Shown here piece by piece: positions 47,380-56,868 of a stretch of 64,000 nucleotides of DNA. The notes below the pieces were generated by a model. That model was not told where the DNA came from, ran no database searches, and worked only from the letters and a program-made list of their open reading frames with translations. This stretch comes from Maribacter sp. 1_MG-2023 (GTDB lineage: Bacteria; Bacteroidota; Bacteroidia; Flavobacteriales; Flavobacteriaceae), in contig NZ_JAUOPN010000010.1 in assembly GCF_030547005.1 (NCBI RefSeq), positions 100,966 through 164,965 on the forward strand. Reading direction: 5' to 3'. Within the stretch, counting starts at the first letter, position 1; the number at the start of each line of letters is the position of its first letter. Position numbers and translations under genes: made by a program.

Positions 47380-47709
47380 ATGCAAAACGATAATGGAAAT
47401 ACTTTATTGGCGATATTAACTGGAGCTGCTATTGGTGCCGGAATTGGAATTTTATACGCACCTGATAAAGGAATTGAAACACGCCATAGAATCAAAAGAA
47501 AAGTTGAAGACACTAGTCATGATATAGCTGAAAGAGTTTCTCACGCAAAAGATGAGCTAACAAAAACTGCTAATGAACAAAAAGATGCTTTTGATAGAAA
47601 ATTAGACGAGGCAATTTCAACGATGAGTTACAAGGCAGATGATATCATTGATAAGTTAGAACAAAAATTAGAAGAATTAAAAGCACAAAACGCTCAACTA
47701 CATAAATAG
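47380..47709 (+). CDS. YtxH-domain small membrane protein
   Basis: A 109-residue protein with one N-terminal membrane segment (LLAILTGAAIGAGIGILYAP) followed by a KGIETRHRIKRKVEDT stretch and a long helical, charged tail, the standard YtxH architecture. Such proteins are stress-associated and of unclear function. First of three closely spaced plus-strand genes (6 bases to the next). Confidence 0.88.
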   Translation: MQNDNGNTLLAILTGAAIGAGIGILYAPDKGIETRHRIKRKVEDTSHDIAERVSHAKDELTKTANEQKDAFDRKLDEAISTMSYKADDIIDKLEQKLEELKAQNAQLHK

Positions 47710-47714
47710 CAACT

Positions 47715-48059
47715 ATGGCTTTTGAAGAATTAAAAAATGACCTCATGGGGCTAAAAACCGAAATGGGGTCATATTTAGAACATAGTGACGAATACTATAG
47801 ACTTAAAATTTTCAAAGTCTTGTCAAAAAATGCTACCGGCATATTAAAGCTTTTTTTAATAGGTATCAGTAGTCTGTTTGCATTATTATTTCTTTCATTC
47901 GCAGCCTGTTTATGGTTGTCTGAACTAATGAATAGTTACTTCATTGGTTTTATTATCGTAGCTGGGTTTTATATTCTGATAGCAGTTATGCTCTATATAT
48001 TTAGAGAGCAACTAAACAAACCTGTACTTAAAAAATTATCTAAATATTATTTTGACTGA
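47715..48059 (+). CDS. phage-holin-like/Actinobacterial-holin-type membrane protein
   Basis: A 114-residue protein with two membrane helices (about residues 38-62 and 72-96) after an amphipathic N-terminus (LKTEMGSYLEHSDEYYRLK). The pattern is that of the small YqjE/holin-type proteins found between YtxH and a third small gene in flavobacteria. It is not evidence for a prophage. The third gene begins 2 bases after its stop. Confidence 0.75.
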   Translation: MAFEELKNDLMGLKTEMGSYLEHSDEYYRLKIFKVLSKNATGILKLFLIGISSLFALLFLSFAACLWLSELMNSYFIGFIIVAGFYILIAVMLYIFREQLNKPVLKKLSKYYFD

Positions 48060-48061
48060 TT

Positions 48062-48325
48062 ATGAGCACGCAATACCATTCTTTTGAAGAAATAGATGAA
48101 CGCTTGAAAGTTCTTAATCTTCAACGTCTAATCGCCCAAGAAAGCATTAAGTTACAATTTAATAGCGCTAAAACAGATTTAGTACCACATCAACTAAGAC
48201 AGGGATTAGGAGCTACTTTTAGTCAAAAAGGGACTATTAAAAGCTTAATAATCACTTTCCTTTCTGGTAAACTACTTGATTTTATAAAGAGTAAACGTAA
48301 ATCTAGAAATAGAGACCGTTCTTAA
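48062..48325 (+). CDS. small basic helical protein of the YtxH operon
   Basis: An 87-residue protein starting with SFEEIDERLKVLNLQRLIAQ and ending in a basic tail (SKRKSRNRDRS), with a hydrophobic segment near residues 55-70. I recall similar proteins (DUF6327-like) next to YtxH genes but do not assert the family. Translationally close to the holin-like gene. Confidence 0.65.
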   Translation: MSTQYHSFEEIDERLKVLNLQRLIAQESIKLQFNSAKTDLVPHQLRQGLGATFSQKGTIKSLIITFLSGKLLDFIKSKRKSRNRDRS

Positions 48326-48448
48326 AGTTTGTTTAAAGCTCACATAGCAGTTTATTGGTAGGAGTTGTCTTGTTTTAATTATTCAATTTAACTACCTACG
48401 GGTATAATCTCTTTATATCTACATGTTCGTAAAGTAAACCATTTTGCC

Positions 48449-48505
48449 ATAAAAAAAATCTGGTACTTTAAACAATCATTATTTGCTTGCTAAAACACCA
48501 GATTT
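48449..48505 (-). terminator. terminator of nrdBA
   Basis: A 9-bp stem AAATCTGGT (48456-48464) with ACCAGATTT (48497-48505), 32-base loop, followed on the minus strand by a run of T (TTTTTTTTATGG). It lies 33 bases past the nrdA stop. Confidence 0.75.
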
Positions 48506-48537
48506 AAATCTTAATACTATTCTAGTTCATAAAAGAC

Positions 48538-50334
48538 TTAAGCCTCACAACTAGCACAATCTTTCTTTTGCTTGAATTTTTGTGCAGCGTTCATACTATG
48601 TTGGTAGTATAATGACTTCAAACCTAATTTCCATGCAGTTACGTGAATCTTATTGATTTCTTTAACTGGCATATCTGGGTGAACAATAATATTTACCGAC
48701 TGACCTTGGTCAATATGATTTTGTCTGTTCGCTGCCTGATAGATAATATCCATCTGGTCAATTTCAGAATATGTTTTAAATACGTCTTTCTCTAAGTCTG
48801 AAAGGAAGTCTAAATGCTGTACAGATCCGTCAAAATCACGAATACTGTGCCATACAGCTGTTGTATTCATTCCTTTTTCCTCTAAAAGCTCAACTAAGAA
48901 AGGATTTCTAATCGTAGTTTTCACCTTAGCGATATCTTTCACATAAGTATTAGACCATATTGGCTCAATACCTTGAGATACTTGACCTAAAATAAACGCA
49001 GAAGATGTTGTTGGTGCAATTGCATTCAACGTTGCATTTCTTCTACCATAACCTTTCAATACTGCAGGCTCACCAAATTTATCGGCTAACTCTTCTGAAG
49101 CACTGTATGACTTTTCTTTAATAGTTTTGAATATTTCACTATTCAAGTTGTATGCTTCTTGACTGTTAAAAGGCAACATTTTTGATTGTAGTAATGAATG
49201 CCATCCTAAAACACCTAAACCTAAAGCACGGTTGTCTTTTGCGAAGTTATAAGCACGCTCCATAAACATGAACGTTTGACGATCTTCGCGACTTTCAGAA
49301 TCACGGTATGCTTCTAATTTTTCACAGAACTCAGTAATAACAGCATCTAAAAAGAATACCATTGTTTCAACAGCATCGGTATCTTTCCATTTATCATAAT
49401 GAAGAACATTAACAGAAGATAATACACATACAAACGACCATTCGTCACTTGATGGTAACATGATTTCTGTACAAAGGTTACTTGCATGAATTTTGTGTCC
49501 TTTTTCTTTATACACATCAGAAGCACCGTTGTTGGCATTGTCTTTAAAGAAGATATATGGGTACCCCATTTCACCTCTTCTTTGTAATACTTTTGCCCAA
49601 ATAGAACGTTTTTCATTATCGCCATCTACCATTTCTTGCATCCACTCGTTGGTAACGGTAACACCATGAGTTAATTCTTGAATAGGGTTACCTTCGGTAC
49701 CTATTTCTAAGAATTCTTTAATATCTGCATGCTCAACAGGTAAATACGGAGAAAAACGACCACGACGAACAGAACCTTGGCTTACTACATCTACCATAGA
49801 TTCGAAAAGTTGCATAATATGTACCGCTCCTGAAGCTTTACCATTATTCTTAACGTCTGCTCCTCTATGTCTAATGTTACCAAAGTAACCAGATGTACCA
49901 CCACCTAATTTAGACATCATACCTACTTCTGACTGGGTATACAAAATGTTACCCATGTCATCAGATATATTAGATCCAAAACAACTAATTGGCAATCCTC
50001 TTTCTTTCCCGAAATTAGACCAAACTGGCGATGCTAATGAGTAAAAACCTTCGCTCATGTAACCGTAGAACTTGTCTGAAAAACCAGGCATGCCCAATAT
50101 TTTCTCAGCTCTATCTGCAATTTCACGAATACGTGTTTCTGCTGATACTCCCGGAGTTAAATAGCCAGAACCTAAAAAGTTACGGCTATCTTCATTTAAC
50201 CACTTAAAACCTTCTTCTTTGTCTTTCTTTAAGCTATCAAGGGCTTCTTTTCTAGCTTGTACAAGTTCATCTGAACCATTCAATTTTACTTCTTCTTGAA
50301 TGCTAGTCTCTAAATTAATTTTTGAATCGTTCAT
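48538..50334 (-). CDS. nrdA: ribonucleoside-diphosphate reductase, alpha subunit without ATP-cone
   Basis: A 598-residue class I catalytic subunit that reduces ribonucleotides to deoxyribonucleotides. The first redox Cys is C118 (PISCFGSN), the thiyl-radical Cys is C288 in NLCTEI with N286 and E290, and its redox partner C303 is in FVCVLSSVNV. A C-terminal CASC pair shuttles electrons. It lacks the N-terminal ATP-cone that normally gives on/off control; that domain is on NrdB in this genome. The nrdB stop is one base upstream, so the two genes form one operon. Confidence 0.95.
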   Translation of the reverse strand: MNDSKINLETSIQEEVKLNGSDELVQARKEALDSLKKDKEEGFKWLNEDSRNFLGSGYLTPGVSAETRIREIADRAEKILGMPGFSDKFYGYMSEGFYSLASPVWSNFGKERGLPISCFGSNISDDMGNILYTQSEVGMMSKLGGGTSGYFGNIRHRGADVKNNGKASGAVHIMQLFESMVDVVSQGSVRRGRFSPYLPVEHADIKEFLEIGTEGNPIQELTHGVTVTNEWMQEMVDGDNEKRSIWAKVLQRRGEMGYPYIFFKDNANNGASDVYKEKGHKIHASNLCTEIMLPSSDEWSFVCVLSSVNVLHYDKWKDTDAVETMVFFLDAVITEFCEKLEAYRDSESREDRQTFMFMERAYNFAKDNRALGLGVLGWHSLLQSKMLPFNSQEAYNLNSEIFKTIKEKSYSASEELADKFGEPAVLKGYGRRNATLNAIAPTTSSAFILGQVSQGIEPIWSNTYVKDIAKVKTTIRNPFLVELLEEKGMNTTAVWHSIRDFDGSVQHLDFLSDLEKDVFKTYSEIDQMDIIYQAANRQNHIDQGQSVNIIVHPDMPVKEINKIHVTAWKLGLKSLYYQHSMNAAQKFKQKKDCASCEA

Positions 50335-51609
50335 TTAAAATAAGTCGTCACTGGTTATACTTTGTGTTCTTTTGCTATAGTTGATAGAGCGTTTTACGAA
50401 GAAATCGCCGTGTTTGGTTCCGATAATTTCATCATCGAACCATTCTGTTTGCGATAGTAACTCTTCGTCAACGTCGAATATTTTTTCGATTCCAATACTT
50501 TCGATAGAATCGTTAAATCTCTTTTTAATGAATTCTTTTACTAGTTTCTTAGGTAAGAAATCAATTTCACCGGCTTCAAAAATCCAATCTATAATATCAC
50601 TTTCCGATAAGAATGCCTCTTTACACATTTCTTGTACAGTACTGTGAAATTCTTTATTGAACCATGTAGGATTTTCGTCTTTAATAATATTTATAATATC
50701 GATACCAAAATCGCCATGAATCTGCTCTTCTTTAGAAGTAGCCTCCACAACATTAGAGATACCTTTAAACATATTCTTATGCTTGTTAAAAGCCATGATA
50801 ATCAGAAACTGAGAAAACAAAGACACATGTTCTATAAATAAAGAGAACAATAAAACCGACTCTGCATATTCTTGATTATCCTCACTCTTAGAATTTTTAA
50901 GAGCCGTCTCTAAATAATGAACTCTCTTCATTATTACAGGTTTCTTCTTCAAGTTTTTAAACTCTTCGTTTAAACCTAATATTTCTAATAAGTGTGAATA
51001 TGCATCATGATGTCTTACTTCACTTTCTGCAAAAGTTGCACCTACAGAACCTATTTCTGGTTTTGGCATCTTGTGATAGATATCTCCCCAAAAACTTTTA
51101 ACAGCAACCTCTATTTGAGAAATTGCCAACATGGTATTCTTTATTGCATTTCTCTCAATATCGGTCAACCCAGTTTTAAAATCCTGAATATCACTTGTAA
51201 AGTTAAATTCCGTATGGATCCAATATGAATGTCTTATTGCTGATACATAATCATACAATGCAGGGTATTCATATGGCTTAAGATTTACACGTTTTTCGAA
51301 GACATTAGACTTTCTTCTTTGCGCTTGTTCATTTCTGTAAAGAATGTACCCCTTAGCTACATCGAAGTAACCGCCTTCCATTAATTTATTCTCAACGAAA
51401 TCTTGTACCTCCTCTACTGTAGGAATATAATTGGCATCAGCTTGCTTTCTTTCTAATAGTGCTAAATGAACATTATTAGAGATAATTTCAGCTTCACTGG
51501 GTCCACCATGTTCAACAGCTGTCATAGCCTTTAAAATGGCATTTGTTATCTTGTGCAAATGAAAGGGTTTTGTTGCAAAATCCCTTTTAATGACTTCTGT
51601 GATTTTCAT
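50335..51609 (-). CDS. nrdB: ribonucleotide reductase beta subunit with N-terminal ATP-cone
   Basis: A 424-residue radical-generating subunit. Residues 1 to about 95 form an ATP-cone (TEVIKRDFATKPFHLHKI and KLMEGGYFDVAKGYILYRN). The ferritin-like R2 domain follows: metal ligands around E167, E197 and H200 (ESEVRHHDAY) with a radical Tyr204 at the normal spacing from E197 and H200. Further Glu ligands are in the second half. The ATP-cone on NrdB, rather than NrdA, places it in the subclass studied in Leeuwenhoekiella blandensis, where dATP causes NrdB tetramerisation. Confidence 0.95.
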   Translation of the reverse strand: MKITEVIKRDFATKPFHLHKITNAILKAMTAVEHGGPSEAEIISNNVHLALLERKQADANYIPTVEEVQDFVENKLMEGGYFDVAKGYILYRNEQAQRRKSNVFEKRVNLKPYEYPALYDYVSAIRHSYWIHTEFNFTSDIQDFKTGLTDIERNAIKNTMLAISQIEVAVKSFWGDIYHKMPKPEIGSVGATFAESEVRHHDAYSHLLEILGLNEEFKNLKKKPVIMKRVHYLETALKNSKSEDNQEYAESVLLFSLFIEHVSLFSQFLIIMAFNKHKNMFKGISNVVEATSKEEQIHGDFGIDIINIIKDENPTWFNKEFHSTVQEMCKEAFLSESDIIDWIFEAGEIDFLPKKLVKEFIKKRFNDSIESIGIEKIFDVDEELLSQTEWFDDEIIGTKHGDFFVKRSINYSKRTQSITSDDLF

Positions 51610-52030
51610 GTTAATATAAAGTTAATGATCTGGTTAATAAGAGAGATGTAAAGGTCGAAAATTAATCACCTTAATTTTACATATACCCCTTTAAGCTTTT
51701 AACAGGGTTATCAACAATTTCATTTTCAGATCAAAACAACCTGTTAAAAACCCCTTTAGAATAAACCTATAACTAACTAAAAAACAAGTATTTAAAATAA
51801 ATTATATGAATACAGAAGTGAAATACCCTTAAAGAAATACTTCAGCTAAAACTTTTGTAAAATATTTTTTACGAAGTTTCTCATAGGTAAATTATAAAAA
51901 TAATATACTATCAACCTTGAGGTATTTTTTCTATTTAATTTTATGTATCGCTAAGTAGTTTTTCTTCAATTATTTAGCAAAATTGACATCAACCTCAACA
52001 TTATGTTTTTTACTTAAACAACAACTTTAG
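51610..52030. other. nrd upstream region with inverted repeat
   Basis: AT-rich 420-base region with no supported gene. It holds a 10-bp inverted repeat TTTTAACAGG (51697-51706) and CCTGTTAAAA (51740-51749), spaced by 33 bases, 90-140 bases before the nrdB start, and a TTATCAACA sequence (51708-51716) differing by one base from the DnaA box. No NrdR-box pair was recognised. Regulation of nrdBA is a possibility only. Confidence 0.4.
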
Positions 52031-52601
52031 CTACTGTGACAGATACGCCTTTTTCCGGATGATTCTACCTTTTGCTCCTCCAAAAATTTCTGATTGCACT
52101 TCTAAATTAATTATGCTGTTTTTTGTAAGAATGTTCAAAATATAAAAATCTTGTGAAGGAGTTTTGCCTAGCCAAACCTTTTCACTTTTAGCACTTACAT
52201 AGTACAAATTATGATGTATTTTTTCAGAATTAGAAGTAAAACGAACATATACTTCAGTCCATTTTAGTGAGAAAAAGTTTGAACTTTAAATGTAGATGTT
52301 GATAGCTTTGTTTCTTTTGTAGATATCAGCGATAATTCACTATTAGATAACTGGCAATATACTTCTAACCAAATGTGTCCTTTTGTTTTTACGACTACTT
52401 TAAATTTTATATTTTAATCTAAAGGAATATCAGCATCGTCATTTCCTTCAAATAATAAACTACTACCAGTATAACTATCATCAAAATTAATTGAAGCTTT
52501 TACTTTGATTGTGTATTCTTAAAATTGCCATGATGATAGTATATACTGTAAACTAAGGTTATGCCATTCATTTTGTAAACAGAATCAGAAAATAAATCCA
52601 T
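52031..52601 (-). pseudogene. decayed gene of unknown function
   Basis: Reading the minus strand from ATG at 52601, a continuous protein-like sequence of about 190 codons can be followed to TAG at 52031 only by correcting two one-base deletions (near 52514 and 52267) and one in-frame TAA (near 52416). Pieces include MDLFSDSVYKMNGITLVYSI, then KASINFDDSYTGSSLLFEGN, HIWLEVYCQLSNSELSLIST, KWTEVYVRFTSNSEK and a final KGRIIRKKAYLSQ. The composition is clearly coding, but no family is recognised. It is divergent from the intact gene at 52639. Confidence 0.7.
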
Positions 52602-52605
52602 TTAA

Positions 52606-52998
<393 letters not shown>

Positions 52999-53000
52999 GA

Positions 53001-53639
53001 TTACATAGCAAACATGATATGGCAAGCTATAAATCCTACCACTGCCAAAATAATACCTACTAAGAAAACATGAAAAGAAGTTCTAAGAAGTTTAAACTTT
53101 CTATCAATTGTCTTCCCTAAGTGAAACGTATCTCTTGCAATGGTCTTATAAAGTTCGTCTCCTTTGTACATTAGACCTGTAAGCTCTTCTGTGTACTCTT
53201 CTTCATTCATAGTATTAAAATTACCATAGAACAAAAGGTTATTGGTACTCCTATCTCCATGCGTAAGTTCTGGTCTAGTAGCAAATACTGCATATGCAAT
53301 AGATATAAGATTAGTACCAAGCATTATAATTGCCGGATATATAAGATGTGGATCTTTATCTAACTGACTTAATACGGTTCCCAGGATTATAGATAGAATA
53401 AGTGCGTTGATGGAAATAAGAATGTTCGATTTTCTATCGATCATCGCATTCAAAGTATACTGATTTTTAGATACCAAACGAAACAAAGTTTCTGCACCAC
53501 GTTCTGAACGAGGTTCAACTTTTGAAAGTTTCTTCTTCAGTTCTTTTAGTTTCTCTTTATCAATACCCAATTCGGCAATCAATTGTTTATCAATCGCTTT
53601 TCCCTGCTTTTTTATTACTTTTTCTGATTCGTCCATCAT
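53001..53639 (-). CDS. Pycsar-effector-like transmembrane protein (DUF5706/PycTM type)
   Basis: A 212-residue protein with a charged helical N-terminus (to about residue 60), then three membrane segments (about 73-90, 100-120 and 190-210). The stretch NAMIDRKSNILISINALILS (N-x3-D-x-K pattern) resembles the DUF5706 effector domain of Pycsar anti-phage systems, where membrane effectors respond to cCMP or cUMP. No cyclase gene is nearby and no HD domain is attached. It may be a stand-alone membrane stress protein. It is followed upstream by an antiporter gene, 9 bases away. Confidence 0.65.
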   Translation of the reverse strand: MMDESEKVIKKQGKAIDKQLIAELGIDKEKLKELKKKLSKVEPRSERGAETLFRLVSKNQYTLNAMIDRKSNILISINALILSIILGTVLSQLDKDPHLIYPAIIMLGTNLISIAYAVFATRPELTHGDRSTNNLLFYGNFNTMNEEEYTEELTGLMYKGDELYKTIARDTFHLGKTIDRKFKLLRTSFHVFLVGIILAVVGFIACHIMFAM

Positions 53640-53648
53640 TAAATAATT

Positions 53649-54890
53649 TTACTCGCTATATATTTTCTTTGCTACTTTACCAACACTTAATCCTTGCACA
53701 AGTACCGACACCATTACAACAACATAGGTTATGTATAATATAATTTCTGCAGAAAGGTCTTCTGATAAACTAAGTGCCAGCGCTATTGATATACCACCGC
53801 GCAAGCCTCCCCAAGTTAAAATTACTACTGTTTTTATAGGTTTACTTTCTTCATGTTTAAGTAGGCTATACGGTAATAATACCGATATAAAACGAGCCAA
53901 AAGTACCACCAATACAGACAAAAAGCCTAATGTAAGATATAACGAATCAAATTTAAGAAGATGTATTGACAACCCTATTAGAACAAATAGAATAGCATTG
54001 AACACGTCATCTAGAACTTCCCAAATCTCATTCAGCATTTTCCGGGTCATTCCTTTATTTGATGCTATATTAATTTTATTTCCGATGACCATTCCTGATA
54101 CCACCATAGCTAAAGGTCCAGATACATGAAGTAACGAAGCTATTGCATAACCGCCTATGACAATGGCTAAACTTATTAAAACCGCTAATTGCGGATTTTC
54201 ATTAATAGATTTAATAACTCTATATCCTATATAACCTAAAATCAAACCGTAGACAATTCCACCAACGGCTTCCATTAAAAATAGCTCGCCAATTGCACTA
54301 CTTACGGATTCATTGCTATTTTCATCTAAGCGTGCTACAATCAACAAACCAGAAAATACTACAACACCAATACCATCATTAAACAATGATTCGCCTTCAA
54401 TTTTTACTCCCAAACTTTTCTGAATATTTGCCTTTTTCAAAATTGACATTACCGCTATGGGGTCTGTTGGCGAAATTAATGCTCCAAAAAGCAAAGCATG
54501 TATAAGAGGTAATTCTATACTTAAAGATTGAGCAAGATAATAGGTTAAAAACCCGACAATAGTGGTAGAAATAAGCACCCCGAACGTTGCAAACAATAGT
54601 ATGGATTTCCGTACTTTTTTTAGGTCATCTATATTAACATGTAAAGATCCAGCAAAAAGCAAGAAACTCAACATACCGTCCATTAACAGACTTCTAAAAT
54701 CTGTATTGATTACCACATCGCAGAAGTAAAGATAAAATGCAGGAAATATATTTTGAGTCAATGTAATTAAAATGACCGTTGACAAAGCTAAAATCATTAA
54801 CCCAATGGTTGATGGCAACTTTAACCACTTATAGTTAACGTAACTAAAAAAGGCGGCAATTAAGAATATGATACTAAATGATTGAAACAT
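53649..54890 (-). CDS. CPA1-family sodium/proton antiporter
   Basis: A 413-residue transporter with about twelve membrane helices. The conserved LFGALISPTDPIAVMSILK (about 140-158) and EGESLFNDGIGVVVFS motifs, containing ion-binding Asp residues, place it in the NhaP/CPA1 group exchanging Na+ or K+ for H+. It has no C-terminal cytoplasmic regulatory domain. Nine bases separate it from the Pycsar-effector-like gene, and its start is 10 bases after the TPP-enzyme gene stop, so all may be co-transcribed with the Rieske cluster. Confidence 0.9.
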   Translation of the reverse strand: MFQSFSIIFLIAAFFSYVNYKWLKLPSTIGLMILALSTVILITLTQNIFPAFYLYFCDVVINTDFRSLLMDGMLSFLLFAGSLHVNIDDLKKVRKSILLFATFGVLISTTIVGFLTYYLAQSLSIELPLIHALLFGALISPTDPIAVMSILKKANIQKSLGVKIEGESLFNDGIGVVVFSGLLIVARLDENSNESVSSAIGELFLMEAVGGIVYGLILGYIGYRVIKSINENPQLAVLISLAIVIGGYAIASLLHVSGPLAMVVSGMVIGNKINIASNKGMTRKMLNEIWEVLDDVFNAILFVLIGLSIHLLKFDSLYLTLGFLSVLVVLLARFISVLLPYSLLKHEESKPIKTVVILTWGGLRGGISIALALSLSEDLSAEIILYITYVVVMVSVLVQGLSVGKVAKKIYSE

Positions 54891-54900
54891 GTTTTCTTAT

Positions 54901-56850
54901 TTAAATCAAACTAGCGTCAGTGATTATTTCCAGTAATGCCGGACCATCATGTGCTTTTAGTTTTTCTAAAGCAGATATTAATTCTTCTATTTTGGTAACT
55001 CTAATACCAAGTGCCCCACAATTCTCAGCATATTTTGAAAAATTAGCATTGTGTAAAGAAGTTTTCCAAACATTCAATTCAGCCGCTTTTTGTTCCTTTG
55101 AAATTTTACCGATTTCCGAGTTGTTTAAAAGCACATGCTTAATGTTCATATTGTATTTCACCAAAGTCATCATCTCACCTAAATACTGACCAAAGCCACC
55201 ATCACCTGAGACCGACCAAATAGGTCTTTCGTTGCCTTGAGCAGCCCAAGCGCCCATTGCTGCAGGTAATGCAAAACCTATAGAACCCAAGTAACCCGAC
55301 ATCAATACAGATTGATTTTTCGGCTCAAAATAACGACCAAAAGAATAGGTGTTGTTACCAACATCTACGGCAATAACCGCATTGTCTGGCACTACTTTGT
55401 TCATTGCATCAAATACTGCAATTGAACTTAGACCAACCGTACTTTCATCTTGTAACCTACTTGCTTTTTCTTCTTGCCATATCTCCCATCGTTTTGCAAT
55501 TTCTGGGCGTCTATCTACCGTATTTATTTTTCCTTCGGTTTGTTCTTCAATAATGGTCAAGGTTTCAGAAATCTCTCCCCATAGGGCAGCATCAACTTTA
55601 TGAAATTTACTTAAAGCTGCTGGGTCATAATCTACCTGTATAATAGGTTTTTTAGGCGTAATACCTGTATGATTAGAAAACGATGCTCCAAAAACAATCA
55701 ATAAATCACTCTCGTTCATAAACCATGAAGCTATGGGCGTTCCGCTTCTTCCTAGTACTCCACAACCTAATTCATGATGGTCAGAAATTTGTCCTTTTCC
55801 TTTAAAGGTGGTGATTACCGGACAGTTTAATTTTTCTGCAAATGCGATTATAGCATCCATTTGAAAACGAGCGCCATGCCCTACGATTATTGCAGGTCGT
55901 TCTGAATCTGTAATCATACCTACTGCTTTCGCTACCATTTGTCTTGGTGGTGAAATATTAAAAGGTGTAATTCTATCTTCTGGAGTCTGTGCCTCTTCGT
56001 TCTCTGGCTTTGGCATAAACGCAACCTCATCTGGGAAAGTAATATGAGATACATCTCTATTTATCAATGCGCTTTTAATAGCCAAGCTCATTAACTCACT
56101 ATGCTTAGAGTTTTGTTGTACACTATGGTTAAAATTGGCTACGGTTTGAAAAGCACCTACCAAATCTACCTCTTGAAAAGCACCTGTTCCCAGTACTTGT
56201 GTATTTACCTGACCAGAAATAGCCAGCATTGGTGAACGGTCTACTTTAGCATCCCACATACCTGTGAACATATTGGTAGAACCCGGACCTGCAATACCAA
56301 AGCAAACTGCGGGTTTCCCCATTAGTTTACCATAAGCAGATGCCGCAAATGCTGCAGCGCCTTCATGACGTATTCCGAAAAACCTGAAATTTCCTTTTTC
56401 TTCTTGACGCATCATGGCATCGGCAACCCCTAGGTTTGAGTGACCAACCATACCAAAACCGGTATCAACGCCCCAATTTATCATGGTTTCTATCATCACA
56501 TCAGAAATAGTTTCTGCGTGCTTCTCTTCCTCTTCAATACCCACAAAAATTTCATCGTCCTCTTCTTTTGTTGGAAAAGTTTCTATACCATCATCAAAAC
56601 CACCTGGCGGCACACCGGTACAAGGGTCAAAATCCCAACCGTGCCACGGGCAACGTAACAATCCGTTTTCAATAGAACCTTCGCCTAAAGGACCGCCTTG
56701 ATGTGGACACTTATTATCTAGAGCAGAAAATTTGCCTTTAAAATGTGTTAAACAAATACCTTTATGAGCAGCAGTAACGGTCATTACACGACCTTCTGCC
56801 AATCTCTTTTTATTATCTAACACTTTATGCCACACTACTTTCTTTTCCAT
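54901..56850 (-). CDS. Rieske domain fused to a thiamine-pyrophosphate enzyme
   Basis: A 649-residue protein. Residues 1 to about 108 are a Rieske [2Fe-2S] domain with ligands C48, H50, C67 and H70 (KCPHQGG and RCPWHGWDF). From about 115 to the end is a full three-domain TPP enzyme of the acetolactate-synthase/pyruvate-oxidase family. The activating Glu163 is in GIRHEGAAAF, and the TPP/Mg motif begins SGDGGFGQYLG at 548 and ends LLNN near 577. The fusion suggests direct electron transfer from the TPP intermediate to the iron-sulfur cluster, but no reaction is known from sequence. It is last in a cluster with another Rieske fusion. Confidence 0.9.
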   Translation of the reverse strand: MEKKVVWHKVLDNKKRLAEGRVMTVTAAHKGICLTHFKGKFSALDNKCPHQGGPLGEGSIENGLLRCPWHGWDFDPCTGVPPGGFDDGIETFPTKEEDDEIFVGIEEEEKHAETISDVMIETMINWGVDTGFGMVGHSNLGVADAMMRQEEKGNFRFFGIRHEGAAAFAASAYGKLMGKPAVCFGIAGPGSTNMFTGMWDAKVDRSPMLAISGQVNTQVLGTGAFQEVDLVGAFQTVANFNHSVQQNSKHSELMSLAIKSALINRDVSHITFPDEVAFMPKPENEEAQTPEDRITPFNISPPRQMVAKAVGMITDSERPAIIVGHGARFQMDAIIAFAEKLNCPVITTFKGKGQISDHHELGCGVLGRSGTPIASWFMNESDLLIVFGASFSNHTGITPKKPIIQVDYDPAALSKFHKVDAALWGEISETLTIIEEQTEGKINTVDRRPEIAKRWEIWQEEKASRLQDESTVGLSSIAVFDAMNKVVPDNAVIAVDVGNNTYSFGRYFEPKNQSVLMSGYLGSIGFALPAAMGAWAAQGNERPIWSVSGDGGFGQYLGEMMTLVKYNMNIKHVLLNNSEIGKISKEQKAAELNVWKTSLHNANFSKYAENCGALGIRVTKIEELISALEKLKAHDGPALLEIITDASLI

Positions 56851-56868
56851 GGGGTCGGGTTTTTCTGG

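Noticed and set aside
47715..48059. Prophage indication from a holin-like gene
   Set aside because: No phage genes nearby; holin-like small proteins commonly sit beside YtxH genes in flavobacteria.
51708..51716. DnaA box and possible replication origin near nrdB
   Set aside because: A single one-mismatch TTATCAACA sequence without a cluster, dnaA or strand-skew evidence is not enough.
54901..56850. Acetolactate synthase for branched-chain amino acids
   Set aside because: The Rieske fusion and absence of ilvN, ilvC or other ilv genes make a biosynthetic ILV role unlikely.
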